Below are positions 52,222 through 61,672 of a stretch of DNA of 64,000 bases, in pieces. The stretch's first letter is position 1; the number at the start of each line of letters is the position of its first letter. The DNA comes from JAFALK01 sp042701975. Lineage in GTDB: Bacteria > Pseudomonadota > Gammaproteobacteria > Burkholderiales > Burkholderiaceae_C. The DNA is taken from assembly GCA_042701975.1 (NCBI GenBank), contig CP170561.1:3472001-3536000 (forward strand). Direction: 5' to 3'. A program made the translations under genes and the position numbers. Under the pieces are notes generated by a model. The model saw nothing but the letters and a program-made list of their open reading frames with translations. It did not search any database and was not told the origin of the DNA.

Positions 52222-53169
52222 CTAGGCCAGCAGCTTCTCCAGTCGGGCGAGCAGTTCCGGCACGGGCTGCGGCCCATCACAGGCAATCACCTGGCGCTGC
52301 GGCATCGAACGCAGCCAGGTGATTTGTCTTTTGGCGAGCTGGCGCGTGGCCGCCGTGCCCCTCTCATGCAGGCTGGAAAAGTCGTGGCTGTCCAGGGCCT
52401 CCCAGGTCTGGCGGTAACCCACGCAGCGCATCGAGGGCAGATCCAGGCTCAGATCGCCGCGCGCGCGCAGGCCACGAACTTCATCGACCAGCCCGGCATC
52501 GAGCATCTGCTGGAAGCGCAGGCCCAGCCGTGCGTGCAGCCAGGCGCGATCGTCCGGCTCCAGCGAGAAGATCGGCCAGTCCACGCCGGCTTCACGCGCC
52601 TGGTGCAGCTCGCTCATCGGCCGGCCGGCCAGCTGGCAGACCTCCAGCGCGCGCTGGATGCGCTGCGAATCGTTGGGCGCCAGGCGCGCCGCGGTCACGG
52701 GATCGATCTTGGCCAGTTCGGCGTGCATCGCGGGCCAGCCTTGTTCGGCGGCGCGCGCATCGATCTCGGCGCGCAGCGCTTCGTCGGCCTGGGGCAGGGC
52801 GGAGAGGCCGTCGAACAGGGCCTTGAAGTAGAGCATCGTCCCGCCGACGAGCAGCGGCAGCCGACCACGCGCCGTGATCTCACTGGCCAGCTTGCGCGCG
52901 GCGCGCACGAACTCGGCCGCCGAATAGCTTGCAGTCGGCTCGATGATGTCGATCAGGTGGTGCGGCGCCACGGCCATCTCGGCCGGCGTGGGCTTGGCCG
53001 TGCCGATGTCCATACCGCGATAGACCAGGGCCGAATCGACGCTGATGATCTCGACCGGCAGCCTCTCGGCGATGGCCAGCGCGGCCGCCGTCTTGCCGCA
53101 GCCGGTCGGGCCGGCGATGCAGATGGGCGTCTTGCTCAGAACTTTTCCCACGGGGACAGGAAGCGCCAT
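52222..53169 (-). CDS. miaA: tRNA dimethylallyltransferase
   Basis: MiaA of 315 residues, adding the dimethylallyl group to A37 of tRNAs reading UNN codons. P-loop AGPTGCGKTAAALAIAERLP, then ISVDSALVYRGMDIGTAKP with the catalytic Asp and Thr, LVGGTMLYFKALFDGLS, and near the C-terminus RCVGYRQTWE. The start overlaps the end of the pseudouridine synthase gene by 34 bp; a GTG six codons in (53151) would shorten but not remove the overlap. Downstream of mutL in the same direction, as often seen in Burkholderiales. Confidence 0.95.
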   Translation of the reverse strand: MALPVPVGKVLSKTPICIAGPTGCGKTAAALAIAERLPVEIISVDSALVYRGMDIGTAKPTPAEMAVAPHHLIDIIEPTASYSAAEFVRAARKLASEITARGRLPLLVGGTMLYFKALFDGLSALPQADEALRAEIDARAAEQGWPAMHAELAKIDPVTAARLAPNDSQRIQRALEVCQLAGRPMSELHQAREAGVDWPIFSLEPDDRAWLHARLGLRFQQMLDAGLVDEVRGLRARGDLSLDLPSMRCVGYRQTWEALDSHDFSSLHERGTAATRQLAKRQITWLRSMPQRQVIACDGPQPVPELLARLEKLLA

Positions 53170-54302
53170 TCACCCACCGGCAGCTTGCCCAGTGGAATGC
53201 GGCCGATGCGCACGCGCTTCAGGCCGACTACCTTCAGGCCGACCAGCTCGCACATGCGGCGGATCTGGCGCTTGCGGCCCTCGCGCAGCACGAAGCGCAG
53301 CTGGTCCTCGTTCTGCCACGAGACCCGCGCGGGCTTGAGCTGCACGCCGTCCAGCTCCAGGCCGTGGTTGAGCAGTTCCAGCTGTTCGCGGGGGAAGCGC
53401 TCCATCGGCGCGCCCTGGCCGTCGAACTCCACGCGCACGAGATATTCCTTCTCGATGTCGGAGTCCTCGCCGATCAGCACCTTGGCGATGCGGCCATCCT
53501 GCGTGAGCACGAGCAGCCCGGTGGAATCGATGTCGAGCCGGCCGGCCGGCGCCAGGCCGCGCGCGTGGCCGATGTTGAACTTGATGCCCGAGGCATCGTC
53601 CTTCCAGTGTTTGTCGCTCTTGATCAGCACGGAGGCGGGCTCGTAGCCGTCCTCGGCCTGGCCGGAGACATAGCCGATCGGCTTGTGAAGCAGGATGGTG
53701 ACCTGCTTGGACTGTTCCTGGCGTGCGCGCGGATCGATCTCGATCTGCACGTCTGGCGCCACGCGCTGGCCCAGCTCGGCCACCTTGCCGTTCACGCGCA
53801 CCCAGCCGGCGCCGATCCATTCATCCGCTTCGCGGCGCGAAGCCATCTGGCGTTCGCTCATCACCTTGGAGAGGCGCTCGCCTTCGCCGGCATTGGGGCT
53901 GGGCACGAACTCGCGCGGCTGGCGCGGGGCGTATTCAGTGCGCGGGCCGGTGGCGCGGCGTTGGTCCTGGCGCGGCGCGCGGGCGGGGGTGAATTGCGGC
54001 TCATCGCGCCGAACCTCGCGCTGATCCTCGCGCTGATCCTCGCGCTGATCCTCGCGCTGGAAGCTCCCGCGTGCCGGCGGTTTCGGCCGAGCCGGTGCGG
54101 TCTTGCGTGCCGGCGGACGCTGCGCGGTGGCCTCTTCCTCGCGGCGACGCTGCTCGAAGCGCTCCTGCTTTTCCTTGCGTTCGGCCTGCGCCTGCTCCAG
54201 CGTCTGGCGGGGGCGCGAGACGCCCTTGCCACGCACCGGGCTGCGCTTCTCGCCGGCCGGTTTCGGGCCCGCGGGCTTCTTGTTCAACTTCAGAGTGGCC
54301 AT
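53136..54302 (-). CDS. RluF/RsuA-family 23S rRNA pseudouridine synthase with long basic N-terminus
   Basis: Protein of 388 residues. The last ~245 are an S4 domain (ERLSKVMSERQMASRREADE) and a RsuA/RluB/RluE/RluF catalytic domain with ILLHKPIGYVSGQ, the catalytic-Asp motif LAPAGRLDIDSTGLLVLTQD and REGRKRQIRRMCELVGLKVV. The pattern fits RluF (U2604) best; RluB is possible. The first ~140 residues are unusually long, Lys/Arg/Pro-rich and low-complexity, including (REDQ)-type repeats encoded by a 12-bp tandem repeat. This tail may help bind RNA. It sits between mutL and miaA, which it overlaps by 34 bp. Confidence 0.88.
   Translation of the reverse strand: MATLKLNKKPAGPKPAGEKRSPVRGKGVSRPRQTLEQAQAERKEKQERFEQRRREEEATAQRPPARKTAPARPKPPARGSFQREDQREDQREDQREVRRDEPQFTPARAPRQDQRRATGPRTEYAPRQPREFVPSPNAGEGERLSKVMSERQMASRREADEWIGAGWVRVNGKVAELGQRVAPDVQIEIDPRARQEQSKQVTILLHKPIGYVSGQAEDGYEPASVLIKSDKHWKDDASGIKFNIGHARGLAPAGRLDIDSTGLLVLTQDGRIAKVLIGEDSDIEKEYLVRVEFDGQGAPMERFPREQLELLNHGLELDGVQLKPARVSWQNEDQLRFVLREGRKRQIRRMCELVGLKVVGLKRVRIGRIPLGKLPVGEWRFLSPWEKF
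54014..54060. repeat. 12-bp tandem repeat (3.9 copies) in the pseudouridine synthase gene
   Basis: Unit CCTCGCGCTGAT repeated almost perfectly four times in the plus strand. On the coding (minus) strand it encodes Arg-Glu-Asp-Gln units in the basic N-terminal tail. Near-identity of units indicates recent expansion by slippage; all changes stay in frame. Confidence 0.92.
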
Positions 54303-54312
54303 GGGTATGTTC

Positions 54313-56163
54313 CTATCGTCCCCGCAGGAACAGCGCGTCGAGTTCGCGCATTGTCAGTTGGCGCCAGGTCGGGCGGCCATGGTTGCATTGGTCGGAGCGC
54401 TCGGTGCGCTCCATGTCGCGCAGCAGCGCGTTCATCTCGTCCAGCGTCAGGCTGCGGTTGGCGCGCACGGCGCCGTGGCAGGCCATGGTGGCGAGGATCT
54501 CGTGCTGGGCGCGCTCGATGGCCTGCGAAGCCTCGAACTGGCCCAGCTCGGCCAGCACACTACGTGCCAGCTCCACCACGTCGCCGCCGGCCAGCGCCGA
54601 GGGGCGGGCGCGCACGGCCAGCATCTTGCTGGAGAGCGGCGCCACGTCGAGGCCCAGCTTCTGCAGCGTGCTCACATGCGCCTCGGCCGTGGCGATCTCC
54701 TGCGGTGTGGCGGCGAAGGTCACCGGGATCAGCAGCGGCTGCGATTCGATGCGCGCCGCGCCCAGGCTGGCCTTGAGCCGTTCGTAGACCACGCGCTCAT
54801 GGGCGGCGTGCATGTCCACGATGATCAGCCCCTGCGCGTTCTCGGCCAGCACGTAGACGCCCTGGATCTGCGCGATGGCGCGGCCCAAGGGCCATTCGGG
54901 CCCGTCGTGATCGCGCAAGGCAGGCGAGGGCGCTTGCGCCACGGGGACGAAGGCCGGCGGCAGCGGCTTGTCGAACAGCTGCGCGGCTTCGGCCAGCGCG
55001 AGGCTCGCCTGTTTGGGCGTCGCCGTGTAGGCCGGCGCAGATTCGCCGACGAACCAGCGCGGTGCCTGCGGCGCCGGGGCGCCATAACTCGTGAAATCAG
55101 CGGCACCCGCGGCACCAGGAGCGACCGGCGTCAGCGCGGCCGGCGCCACGTCCGAAGTGCGCGACAGCGCCAGCGCGTCCTGCACTGCGTGGCGCACCTG
55201 CTGGTGCATCTCGCGGCCGTCGCGCAGGCGGACCTCGATCTTGGTCGGGTGCACGTTCACGTCCACGCGGTCCGGCGCGATCTCGATGAAGAGCACGTAG
55301 GCCGGCTGGCGCTGACCGTGCAGCACGTCGTCGAAGGCCGAGCGGATGCCGTGGGCGATGGTCTTGTCGCGCACATAGCGGCCGTTGACATAGAGGTACT
55401 GCATGTCGGCCCGCGCGCGCGCAGCTTCGGGCAGGCCCACGCGGCCGTGAATGCGTACCGGGCCGGCTTCGCGCGTCAACCCACGGCTTTCGGCGATGAA
55501 GTCCTCGCCCAGCACGTCCTTGATGCGCTGCTCGATTGAGCCGGCGCGCCATTGGTCGACGAGCTTGCCTTCGTGCCAGATGCCGAAACCGACATCAGGC
55601 CGCGCCAGTGCGTGTCGGCGCACGGACTCGACGCAATGCGCGAGCTCGGTCGCATCGGTCTTGAGGAACTTGCGGCGTGCAGGCGTCGAGAAGAACAGCT
55701 CGCGCACTTCCACGCTGGTGCCGCGCGCACGGGCGGCAGGTTCGAGCTCGCCGCTGCGGGCATCGAGCCGGTGGGCGTGGGCGGCGCCGTCCTCGCGGCT
55801 GATCACGGCCATCTCGGAGACGGAGGCGATGGCCGCCAGCGCCTCGCCGCGGAAACCCATGGTGCCCACGGATTCCAGCTCCTCCAGTGAGCGGATCTTG
55901 CTCGTGGCATGGCGGCGCAGGGCCAGGGGCAGTTCTTCAGACGGGATGCCGTGGCCGTCATCCTCGACGACGATGGCGCGGACGCCGCCAGCCATCAGCT
56001 TGACGTTGATCTGTGTGGCGCCGGCATCCAGGGCGTTGTCGACGAGCTCGCGCACGACCGAGGCCGGGCGCTCCACGACTTCGCCGGCGGCAATCTGGCT
56101 GATCAGTTCATCGGGGAGTTCGCGGATGGGGCGGCGTGCGCCCACCGTATCTCTGGCATTCAT
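54313..56163 (-). CDS. mutL: DNA mismatch repair protein MutL
   Basis: MutL of 616 residues. GHKL ATPase motifs: ELVDNALDAGATQINV, VVEDDGHGIPSEELP, TMGFRGEALAAIASVSEM. The C-terminal part has the endonuclease metal motif in DMHAAHERVVYERL (D-x-H-A-x2-E-x4-E form), so this is a nicking-type MutL rather than the E. coli type. A Cys/His element follows (ILATMACHGAVRAN and CNHGRPTWRQL). It binds MutS-mismatch complexes and directs strand incision. It starts 50 bp from the divergent tricorn-like gene. A Pro/Ala-rich linker lies near residues 340-400. Confidence 0.95.
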   Translation of the reverse strand: MNARDTVGARRPIRELPDELISQIAAGEVVERPASVVRELVDNALDAGATQINVKLMAGGVRAIVVEDDGHGIPSEELPLALRRHATSKIRSLEELESVGTMGFRGEALAAIASVSEMAVISREDGAAHAHRLDARSGELEPAARARGTSVEVRELFFSTPARRKFLKTDATELAHCVESVRRHALARPDVGFGIWHEGKLVDQWRAGSIEQRIKDVLGEDFIAESRGLTREAGPVRIHGRVGLPEAARARADMQYLYVNGRYVRDKTIAHGIRSAFDDVLHGQRQPAYVLFIEIAPDRVDVNVHPTKIEVRLRDGREMHQQVRHAVQDALALSRTSDVAPAALTPVAPGAAGAADFTSYGAPAPQAPRWFVGESAPAYTATPKQASLALAEAAQLFDKPLPPAFVPVAQAPSPALRDHDGPEWPLGRAIAQIQGVYVLAENAQGLIIVDMHAAHERVVYERLKASLGAARIESQPLLIPVTFAATPQEIATAEAHVSTLQKLGLDVAPLSSKMLAVRARPSALAGGDVVELARSVLAELGQFEASQAIERAQHEILATMACHGAVRANRSLTLDEMNALLRDMERTERSDQCNHGRPTWRQLTMRELDALFLRGR

Positions 56164-56213
56164 CAGCGGATTGTAGTTTTGCCTCTTATGATCCCGCGCT
56201 TCAAGGAGACAAC

Positions 56214-59200
56214 ATGAAATCCATCCTTCTTGCTGCGCTGATCAGCGCCGGCCTGAGTGCTAACGCCGAACCCACGCTGATGCTGCATCAGCCCGCCCTG
56301 TCCAAGGACCGTCTGGCCTTCGTCTACGGCGGCGACCTCTGGATCACTGACCGCCAGGGCGGCAATCCGCGCCAGCTGACAGCCAGCGCCAATGCCGAAT
56401 TCATGCCGCGCTTCTCGCCGGACGGCCGCTTCATTGCCTACTCGGCCACGGTGGACGGCAACACGGACGTCTACGTCATGCCCACCGCCGGTGGCGCAGC
56501 CCGGCGCCTGACCTTCCACCCGGGCGCGGATGTGGTGAGCGGCTGGAGCCGTGACGGCAAGCGCGTGCTGTTCGCCTCGGCCCGCGAGATTGGCAACAGC
56601 CGCAGCGCGCAGTTCTATGAAGTCTCGATGGACGGCGGCCCGGAGAAGAAGGTGATGACGGCCGTGGGCGTGTCGGCCGACTGGTCGCCCGATGGCAAGC
56701 GCCTGGCCTACATGCCGACCAACCCGGCCTATGCCGGCATCTCGGGCTGGCGCCAGCACCGCGGTGGCAGCACGCCGCCGATCTGGATCATCGACCCGGC
56801 TGCGCCTGCAGCGCAGCAACAGTGGGAGAAGGTGCCGCACGTCAACGCCTCGGACACCAACCCGCGCTGGTCGGGCAACCGCGTCGTCTTCATCTCCGAT
56901 CGCAACGACGGCGCTGCCAATCTGTTCGTCTACGACACCACTTCCAAGCAACTGCGCCAGCTGACGCACGAGAAGACCTGGGATGTGCGCTCGGCCGATG
57001 TGGACGGCGACACCGTCGTCTATGAAGTCGGCGGGCGGCTGAAGACGCTGAGTCTGGCCGGCGGTGCTGAGCAGGAACTGCCGGTGCAGATCGACGCCAG
57101 CGGCCCGCAGACGCGCGTGCAGTGGAAGGACGCCGGCAAGGCACTGACCAACGCCGTACTGTCGCCCACGGCCAAGCGCGTGCTGGTGACGGCGCGCGGC
57201 GAGGTGTTCAGCGTGCCGGTCAAGGACGGCTCGGTGCGCAACCTCACCAACACCGACGGCGTGCGCGAAAGCGGCGCGCTGACCAGCCCCGATGGCCTGC
57301 AGGTGGCGTACCTGTCGGAGGCCGGGGAGGGCATGGACATCCACCACGTGGTGATGGTGCGCGACCAGGAAGGCTTCGACAAGCCGCGCACGATCCAGCT
57401 CAAGCAGCCCGCGTACTACTCGCTGATCAGCTGGTCGCCCGAGGGCAAGACCCTGGTGCTGGCCGACAACCATCTGAACCTGTACACGCTGGACATCACG
57501 ACCGGCACCCAGACCAAGATCGACACGGCCGACCGCCGCCTGGAAGACCAGCTCGGCCTGAAGGTGAGCTTCTCGCCCGATGGCCGCTACGTGGCGTACT
57601 CGGTCATCACGACCAACTACCTGAGCCAGGTCCGCATCTACGACACGGTGACGAAGCAGGTGCATCCAGTCAGCGATCCGCTCGTCTCGGCCACTTCGCC
57701 GGCCTTCTCGCCCAAGGGCGACCTGCTGTTCTTCGCGGCGTCGACCAATGCCGGCCCGACCGATCCTTCGCTGGACATGACCAGCAACGACCGGCCACGC
57801 CGGGCCGGCCTGTACGCGCTGGTGCTGTCTTCCGAAGGCAAGTCGCCCACGGCGCCCAAGGCTGGCCTGGAAGAGAAGAAGCCCGAGCCCAAGAAGGAAG
57901 AGCCGCCCAAGGACGATAAGAAGGAAAAGGAAGCCAAGGACGCGAAGGCGGTGAAGGACGCGAAGAAGGACACCCGCATCGACTTCGACGGCCTCATGCA
58001 GCGCACTGCCGCCTTGCCGGTGCCCGAGCGAAATTACGAGAATCTGAGCGTGGCGCATGACGGCGCGCTGTTCTATGTGGAGCGCGAGCAGCCTGGCGCC
58101 AGCGGGGCCAAGCCCGGCACGCCGGAGGAAGCCTCGAGCCAGCTCTACCGCTTCGACTTCGAATCGCTGAAGGCCAAGTCCATCGCCACCGACGTCAAGA
58201 CCTTCGGTTTCAGCGCCGACGGCAAGAAGCTGCTGATCCAGACCTCGAGCGACGCGCTGCAGGTCGGAGATGCCGGCGAGAAGCCGGAAGCCAAGCCGGT
58301 GGACCTCTCGGGCCTGCGCATGCGTGTGGACCCGAAGCGCGAATGGCGCCAGATCTATGACGAGAACTGGTGGATGCAGCGCGAGTACTTCTACGACCCC
58401 AAGCTGCACGGCCTGGATGCCGCAGCCGTCTACAAGCGCAACCTGCCCCTGCTGGCCTCGGTGCAGCGCCGCGAGGACCTGAACGACCTCATCGTCAGCA
58501 TGGACGCGGAATTGCAGGTGGGCCACGACCGTGCCGGCGGTGGCGACGTCTTCAGCGAGCGTGCGGTGGCCGTGGGCCTGCTGGGCGCCGACTTCGCGCC
58601 CGAAGGCGGCAAGCTCAAGATCGCCCGCATCCTGCAGGGCGACCGCTACAACCCCTTCCTGAGCGCGCCGCTGGCCGTGCCGGGCTTGGGCGTGAAGGCG
58701 GGCAACTTCTTGCTGGCCGTGGATGGCGTGGAGCTGCGTGCCGACCAGGCCAACCTCTTTGAGCTGCTGGCCGGCACGGTGGGCAAGCAGGTCACGCTGA
58801 CGGTGGCCGATGACGCGGCAGGCAAGAACACGCGCCGCGTGGTGGTGGTGCCGGTCGCCAACGAGGCCGGCCTGCGCCATTGGGACTGGGTGGATCGCAA
58901 CCGCGCCTACGTGGACGAGAAGAGCGGCGGCCGCATGGCCTACGTCTACATGCCCGACACCGGCAAGGGCGGCTTCAACTACTTCAACCGCATGTTCTAC
59001 CCGCAGGCGCAGAAGGACGCGCTGATCCTGGACGAGCGCCGCAACGGCGGCGGCCAAGTGGCCGACTACGTGATCGAGCTGCTGAACCGCCGCTACCTGA
59101 TGGCCGCCAAGGACCGCGACGGTGCGCTGCTGGATTCGCCCACGGCCGGCATCTACGGCCCCAAGGCCATGCTGATCGACCAGGACGCCGGCTCGGGCGG

Positions 59201-59540
59201 CGACATCATGCCCTACCTGTTCCGCCAGACGGGCGTCGGCCCGCTGATCGGCACGCGCACCTGGGGCGGCGTGATCGGCATCTCGGTCAACCCCAAGCTG
59301 ATCGACGGCGGCACCGTCACCGTGCCCTATGTGCGCCTGTTCAGCGCCGATGGCAAGTGGGTGATCGAGAACGAAGGTGTGGCACCTGACATCGAGGTCG
59401 AACTCGACCCGCGCGCCGTCAATGCCGGCCGCGATCCGCAGCTCGACGCGGCGATTGCCAACGTGGCCGAGCGGCTCAAGGGCTGGAAGCCCGTGCGCCG
59501 CAGCGCACCGCCGGCCATCCCGACCGAGCTGGGCAAGTGA
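56214..59540 (+). CDS. Tricorn-like S41 protease (PDZ and C-terminal serine peptidase)
   Basis: Protein of 1108 residues. A signal peptide (residues 1-18) is followed by repeated beta-propeller blades (RQLTASANAEFMPRFSPDGR, GWSRDGKRVLFAS, DWSPDGKRLAYMP and later LSVAHDGALFYVE). A Lys/Glu-rich, highly charged linker occupies residues 553-586. The C-terminal third has a PDZ domain (AVPGLGVKAGNFLLAVDGVE) and the S41 core, with the nucleophile serine in DQDAGSGGDIMPYLFRQ and TWGGVIGI nearby. It should be a periplasmic or secreted protease for peptides. Start: AAGGAG 8 bp before the ATG. Relatives lack a fixed physiological role. Confidence 0.88.
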   Translation: MKSILLAALISAGLSANAEPTLMLHQPALSKDRLAFVYGGDLWITDRQGGNPRQLTASANAEFMPRFSPDGRFIAYSATVDGNTDVYVMPTAGGAARRLTFHPGADVVSGWSRDGKRVLFASAREIGNSRSAQFYEVSMDGGPEKKVMTAVGVSADWSPDGKRLAYMPTNPAYAGISGWRQHRGGSTPPIWIIDPAAPAAQQQWEKVPHVNASDTNPRWSGNRVVFISDRNDGAANLFVYDTTSKQLRQLTHEKTWDVRSADVDGDTVVYEVGGRLKTLSLAGGAEQELPVQIDASGPQTRVQWKDAGKALTNAVLSPTAKRVLVTARGEVFSVPVKDGSVRNLTNTDGVRESGALTSPDGLQVAYLSEAGEGMDIHHVVMVRDQEGFDKPRTIQLKQPAYYSLISWSPEGKTLVLADNHLNLYTLDITTGTQTKIDTADRRLEDQLGLKVSFSPDGRYVAYSVITTNYLSQVRIYDTVTKQVHPVSDPLVSATSPAFSPKGDLLFFAASTNAGPTDPSLDMTSNDRPRRAGLYALVLSSEGKSPTAPKAGLEEKKPEPKKEEPPKDDKKEKEAKDAKAVKDAKKDTRIDFDGLMQRTAALPVPERNYENLSVAHDGALFYVEREQPGASGAKPGTPEEASSQLYRFDFESLKAKSIATDVKTFGFSADGKKLLIQTSSDALQVGDAGEKPEAKPVDLSGLRMRVDPKREWRQIYDENWWMQREYFYDPKLHGLDAAAVYKRNLPLLASVQRREDLNDLIVSMDAELQVGHDRAGGGDVFSERAVAVGLLGADFAPEGGKLKIARILQGDRYNPFLSAPLAVPGLGVKAGNFLLAVDGVELRADQANLFELLAGTVGKQVTLTVADDAAGKNTRRVVVVPVANEAGLRHWDWVDRNRAYVDEKSGGRMAYVYMPDTGKGGFNYFNRMFYPQAQKDALILDERRNGGGQVADYVIELLNRRYLMAAKDRDGALLDSPTAGIYGPKAMLIDQDAGSGGDIMPYLFRQTGVGPLIGTRTWGGVIGISVNPKLIDGGTVTVPYVRLFSADGKWVIENEGVAPDIEVELDPRAVNAGRDPQLDAAIANVAERLKGWKPVRRSAPPAIPTELGK

Positions 59541-59565
59541 GCAGGTAAAGAAGTTGAGGCCTCGG

Positions 59566-59591
59566 GCTTCCCCGGTGCGTGCCGGGGAAGC
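59566..59591 (+). terminator. Probable terminator after the tricorn-like gene
   Basis: Perfect 10-bp stem GCTTCCCCGG / CCGGGGAAGC (59566-59575 with 59582-59591) around the loop TGCGTG, 25 bp after the stop codon. The following bases TCGCTTCT are only mildly T-rich. Position at the 3' end and strong stem make a terminator likely. Confidence 0.6.
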
Positions 59592-59634
59592 TCGCTTCTA
59601 ACATCGCGGCTTCACAAGAATCGGGGAGCGTGCG

Positions 59635-61611
59635 ATGCGGCGAGTTGCCATCAGTCTTTGCCTTTTGCTAACGGCCTGGGCCAGCGCACAGACCCCGCCG
59701 TCTGCACCGCCTCAATATCCTGCGCTGCCGAGCGAGACGCCCGAGCAGCTCGTCGAATCCACCCACGGCTTCGACCACGAGCGCCGCGTCGTGCAGATCC
59801 CCATGCGCGATGGCGTCAAGCTCAACACCGTCATCCTGATCCCGACGGGTGCGAAGAACGCGCCCATCTTGCTCACCCGCACGCCCTACAGCGCGGCGGA
59901 GCTCACCTCGCACAACCCGAGCGCCAAGCTGGCCAGCGTGCTGCAGGGCTACGACAATGCCACCGACGTGATCGTCGAAGGCGGCTACATCCGCGTCATC
60001 CAGGACATCCGCGGCAAGTACGACTCCGAGGGCGACTACGTGATGAACCGGCCCTTCCGCGGCCCGCTCAACGCGACGCCCGTCGACCACGCCACCGACA
60101 CCTACGACACCATCGACTGGCTGGTGAAGCACCTGCCAGAGAGCAACGGCCGCGTCGGCATCCTTGGCATTTCCTATGACGGCTACCTGTCGCTGACGGC
60201 GCTCGTTCACCCGCATCCGGCGCTCAAGGCCGCGGTGCCGATGAACCCGATGGTCGATGGCTGGCGAGGTGACGACTGGTTCCACCACGGCGCCTTCCGC
60301 CAGCTCAACATGCCCTACCTGTACGAACAGGTGGTCTCGCGCAAGAACGAGGCGAAGTGGTACTCCACGCACTATGACGAGTACGACACTTTCCTCGAAG
60401 CCGGCTCGGCCGGCGCTTTGGGCAAGCAGCGCGGGCTGGAGCAGAGCGGCACCTGGCGCAAGGTCGTGGCCCATCCGGCCTACGACGACTTCTGGAGCCT
60501 GCAGGCGATGGACAAGCTGCTGGCTGCCCAGCCGCTGACGGTGCCCACGCTGCTCGTGCACAGCCTCTGGGATGCCGAGGACATCTACGGCGCCATCGCC
60601 GTCTACAAGGCCTTGCGCGCACGTGCCGACAGCGCTGGGATGATCCGGCTCGCCTTCGGCCCCTGGGTGCACGGCGGCGCGATCCAGGACGGCACACACA
60701 TCGGCGCGATCCGCTTCCGCACGGACACCGCCTGGGATTTTCGCCATCAGGTGCTCGCGCCCTTCCTGGCTGAGCAGCTCAAGGGCGAGAAACCTGCTCA
60801 GCCTCTGGCCCGCGTGACGGCCTACGAGACCGGCACAGGCCGCTGGCAGGCACTCGACGATTGGCCGCGCGGATGCGTCAGTGGCTGCACGACGGAAGCC
60901 GCGCGCCTCGTGCTGCAGCCACAGGGCAAGCTGACGGTCGGCAGCGCCTCGGTGCCTGCCGTTGGCGATGCAGGTTATGACGAGTACGTCTCGGACCCTG
61001 CCAAGCCCGTGCCTTTCCGCGCCCGCCCGATCCGCCCCTCGTTGTACGACGAGAGCAAGGGCTTCAGCTGGCCGCGCTGGCTGGCCGATGACCAGCGCGA
61101 GGCCTCGGGCCGCACCGACGTGCTGGTCTACAAGAGCGAGGTGCTGACCGCGCCGCTCAAGGTCGCCGGCGAGCCCATCGCCCACCTGCTGGCCTCGACC
61201 AGCGGCACGGATGCCGACTGGGTTGTGAAGATCATCGACGTCTACCCCGACGAAGTGGCCGAGACGCCCGAGCTGGGCGGCTACCAGCTGATGGTCTCCG
61301 CCGACATCTTCCGCGGCCGCTACCGCGAGTCGGTGTCAAGCCCGAAGGCGCTCAAGCCCGGCGAGCCGCTGAAGTACGACTTCGGTCTGCCCACCGTCAA
61401 CCACGTCTTCCTGCCGGGCCACCGCATCATGGTGCAGATCCAGTCCAGCTGGTTCCCGCTCTACGACCGCAATCCGCAGACCTTCGTGGCCAACATCTTC
61501 GAGGCCAAGCCGCAGGACTACCGGGTGGCCACGGTGCGTGTCTACCGCGGTAGCGCTGCGGAGACCGGCAAGGGCAGCACCATCGAGATCCCGGTGGTGA
61601 AGAAGCAGTAG
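59635..61611 (+). CDS. CocE/NonD-family serine hydrolase (X-Pro dipeptidyl-peptidase/acyl-ester type)
   Basis: Secreted hydrolase of 658 residues. A signal peptide (AISLCLLLTAWASAQ) is followed by the alpha/beta-hydrolase core with nucleophile motif VGILGISYDGYLSL, the acid in LLVHSLWDAEDIYGA and the His in FGPWVHGGA, then a beta-sandwich C-terminal domain (PFRARPIRPSLYDES, GEPIAHLLAS and a late NHVFLPGHRIMVQIQSSWFP). Relatives act on glutaryl-7-ACA, amino-acid esters, cocaine or X-Pro peptides; the substrate here is unknown. GGGGAG precedes the ATG. It may be a peptide-processing partner of the upstream protease, which is only inferred from adjacency. Confidence 0.87.
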   Translation: MRRVAISLCLLLTAWASAQTPPSAPPQYPALPSETPEQLVESTHGFDHERRVVQIPMRDGVKLNTVILIPTGAKNAPILLTRTPYSAAELTSHNPSAKLASVLQGYDNATDVIVEGGYIRVIQDIRGKYDSEGDYVMNRPFRGPLNATPVDHATDTYDTIDWLVKHLPESNGRVGILGISYDGYLSLTALVHPHPALKAAVPMNPMVDGWRGDDWFHHGAFRQLNMPYLYEQVVSRKNEAKWYSTHYDEYDTFLEAGSAGALGKQRGLEQSGTWRKVVAHPAYDDFWSLQAMDKLLAAQPLTVPTLLVHSLWDAEDIYGAIAVYKALRARADSAGMIRLAFGPWVHGGAIQDGTHIGAIRFRTDTAWDFRHQVLAPFLAEQLKGEKPAQPLARVTAYETGTGRWQALDDWPRGCVSGCTTEAARLVLQPQGKLTVGSASVPAVGDAGYDEYVSDPAKPVPFRARPIRPSLYDESKGFSWPRWLADDQREASGRTDVLVYKSEVLTAPLKVAGEPIAHLLASTSGTDADWVVKIIDVYPDEVAETPELGGYQLMVSADIFRGRYRESVSSPKALKPGEPLKYDFGLPTVNHVFLPGHRIMVQIQSSWFPLYDRNPQTFVANIFEAKPQDYRVATVRVYRGSAAETGKGSTIEIPVVKKQ

Positions 61612-61672
61612 TTGAAGCGCTCACGACGATCTTGACCTGATCGTCACGCCCGCGTGGTGATAATCCGCGGCC

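Noticed and set aside
56163..59057. 964-codon minus-strand open frame opposite the tricorn-like protease
   Set aside because: Pure antisense shadow, no recognisable motif.
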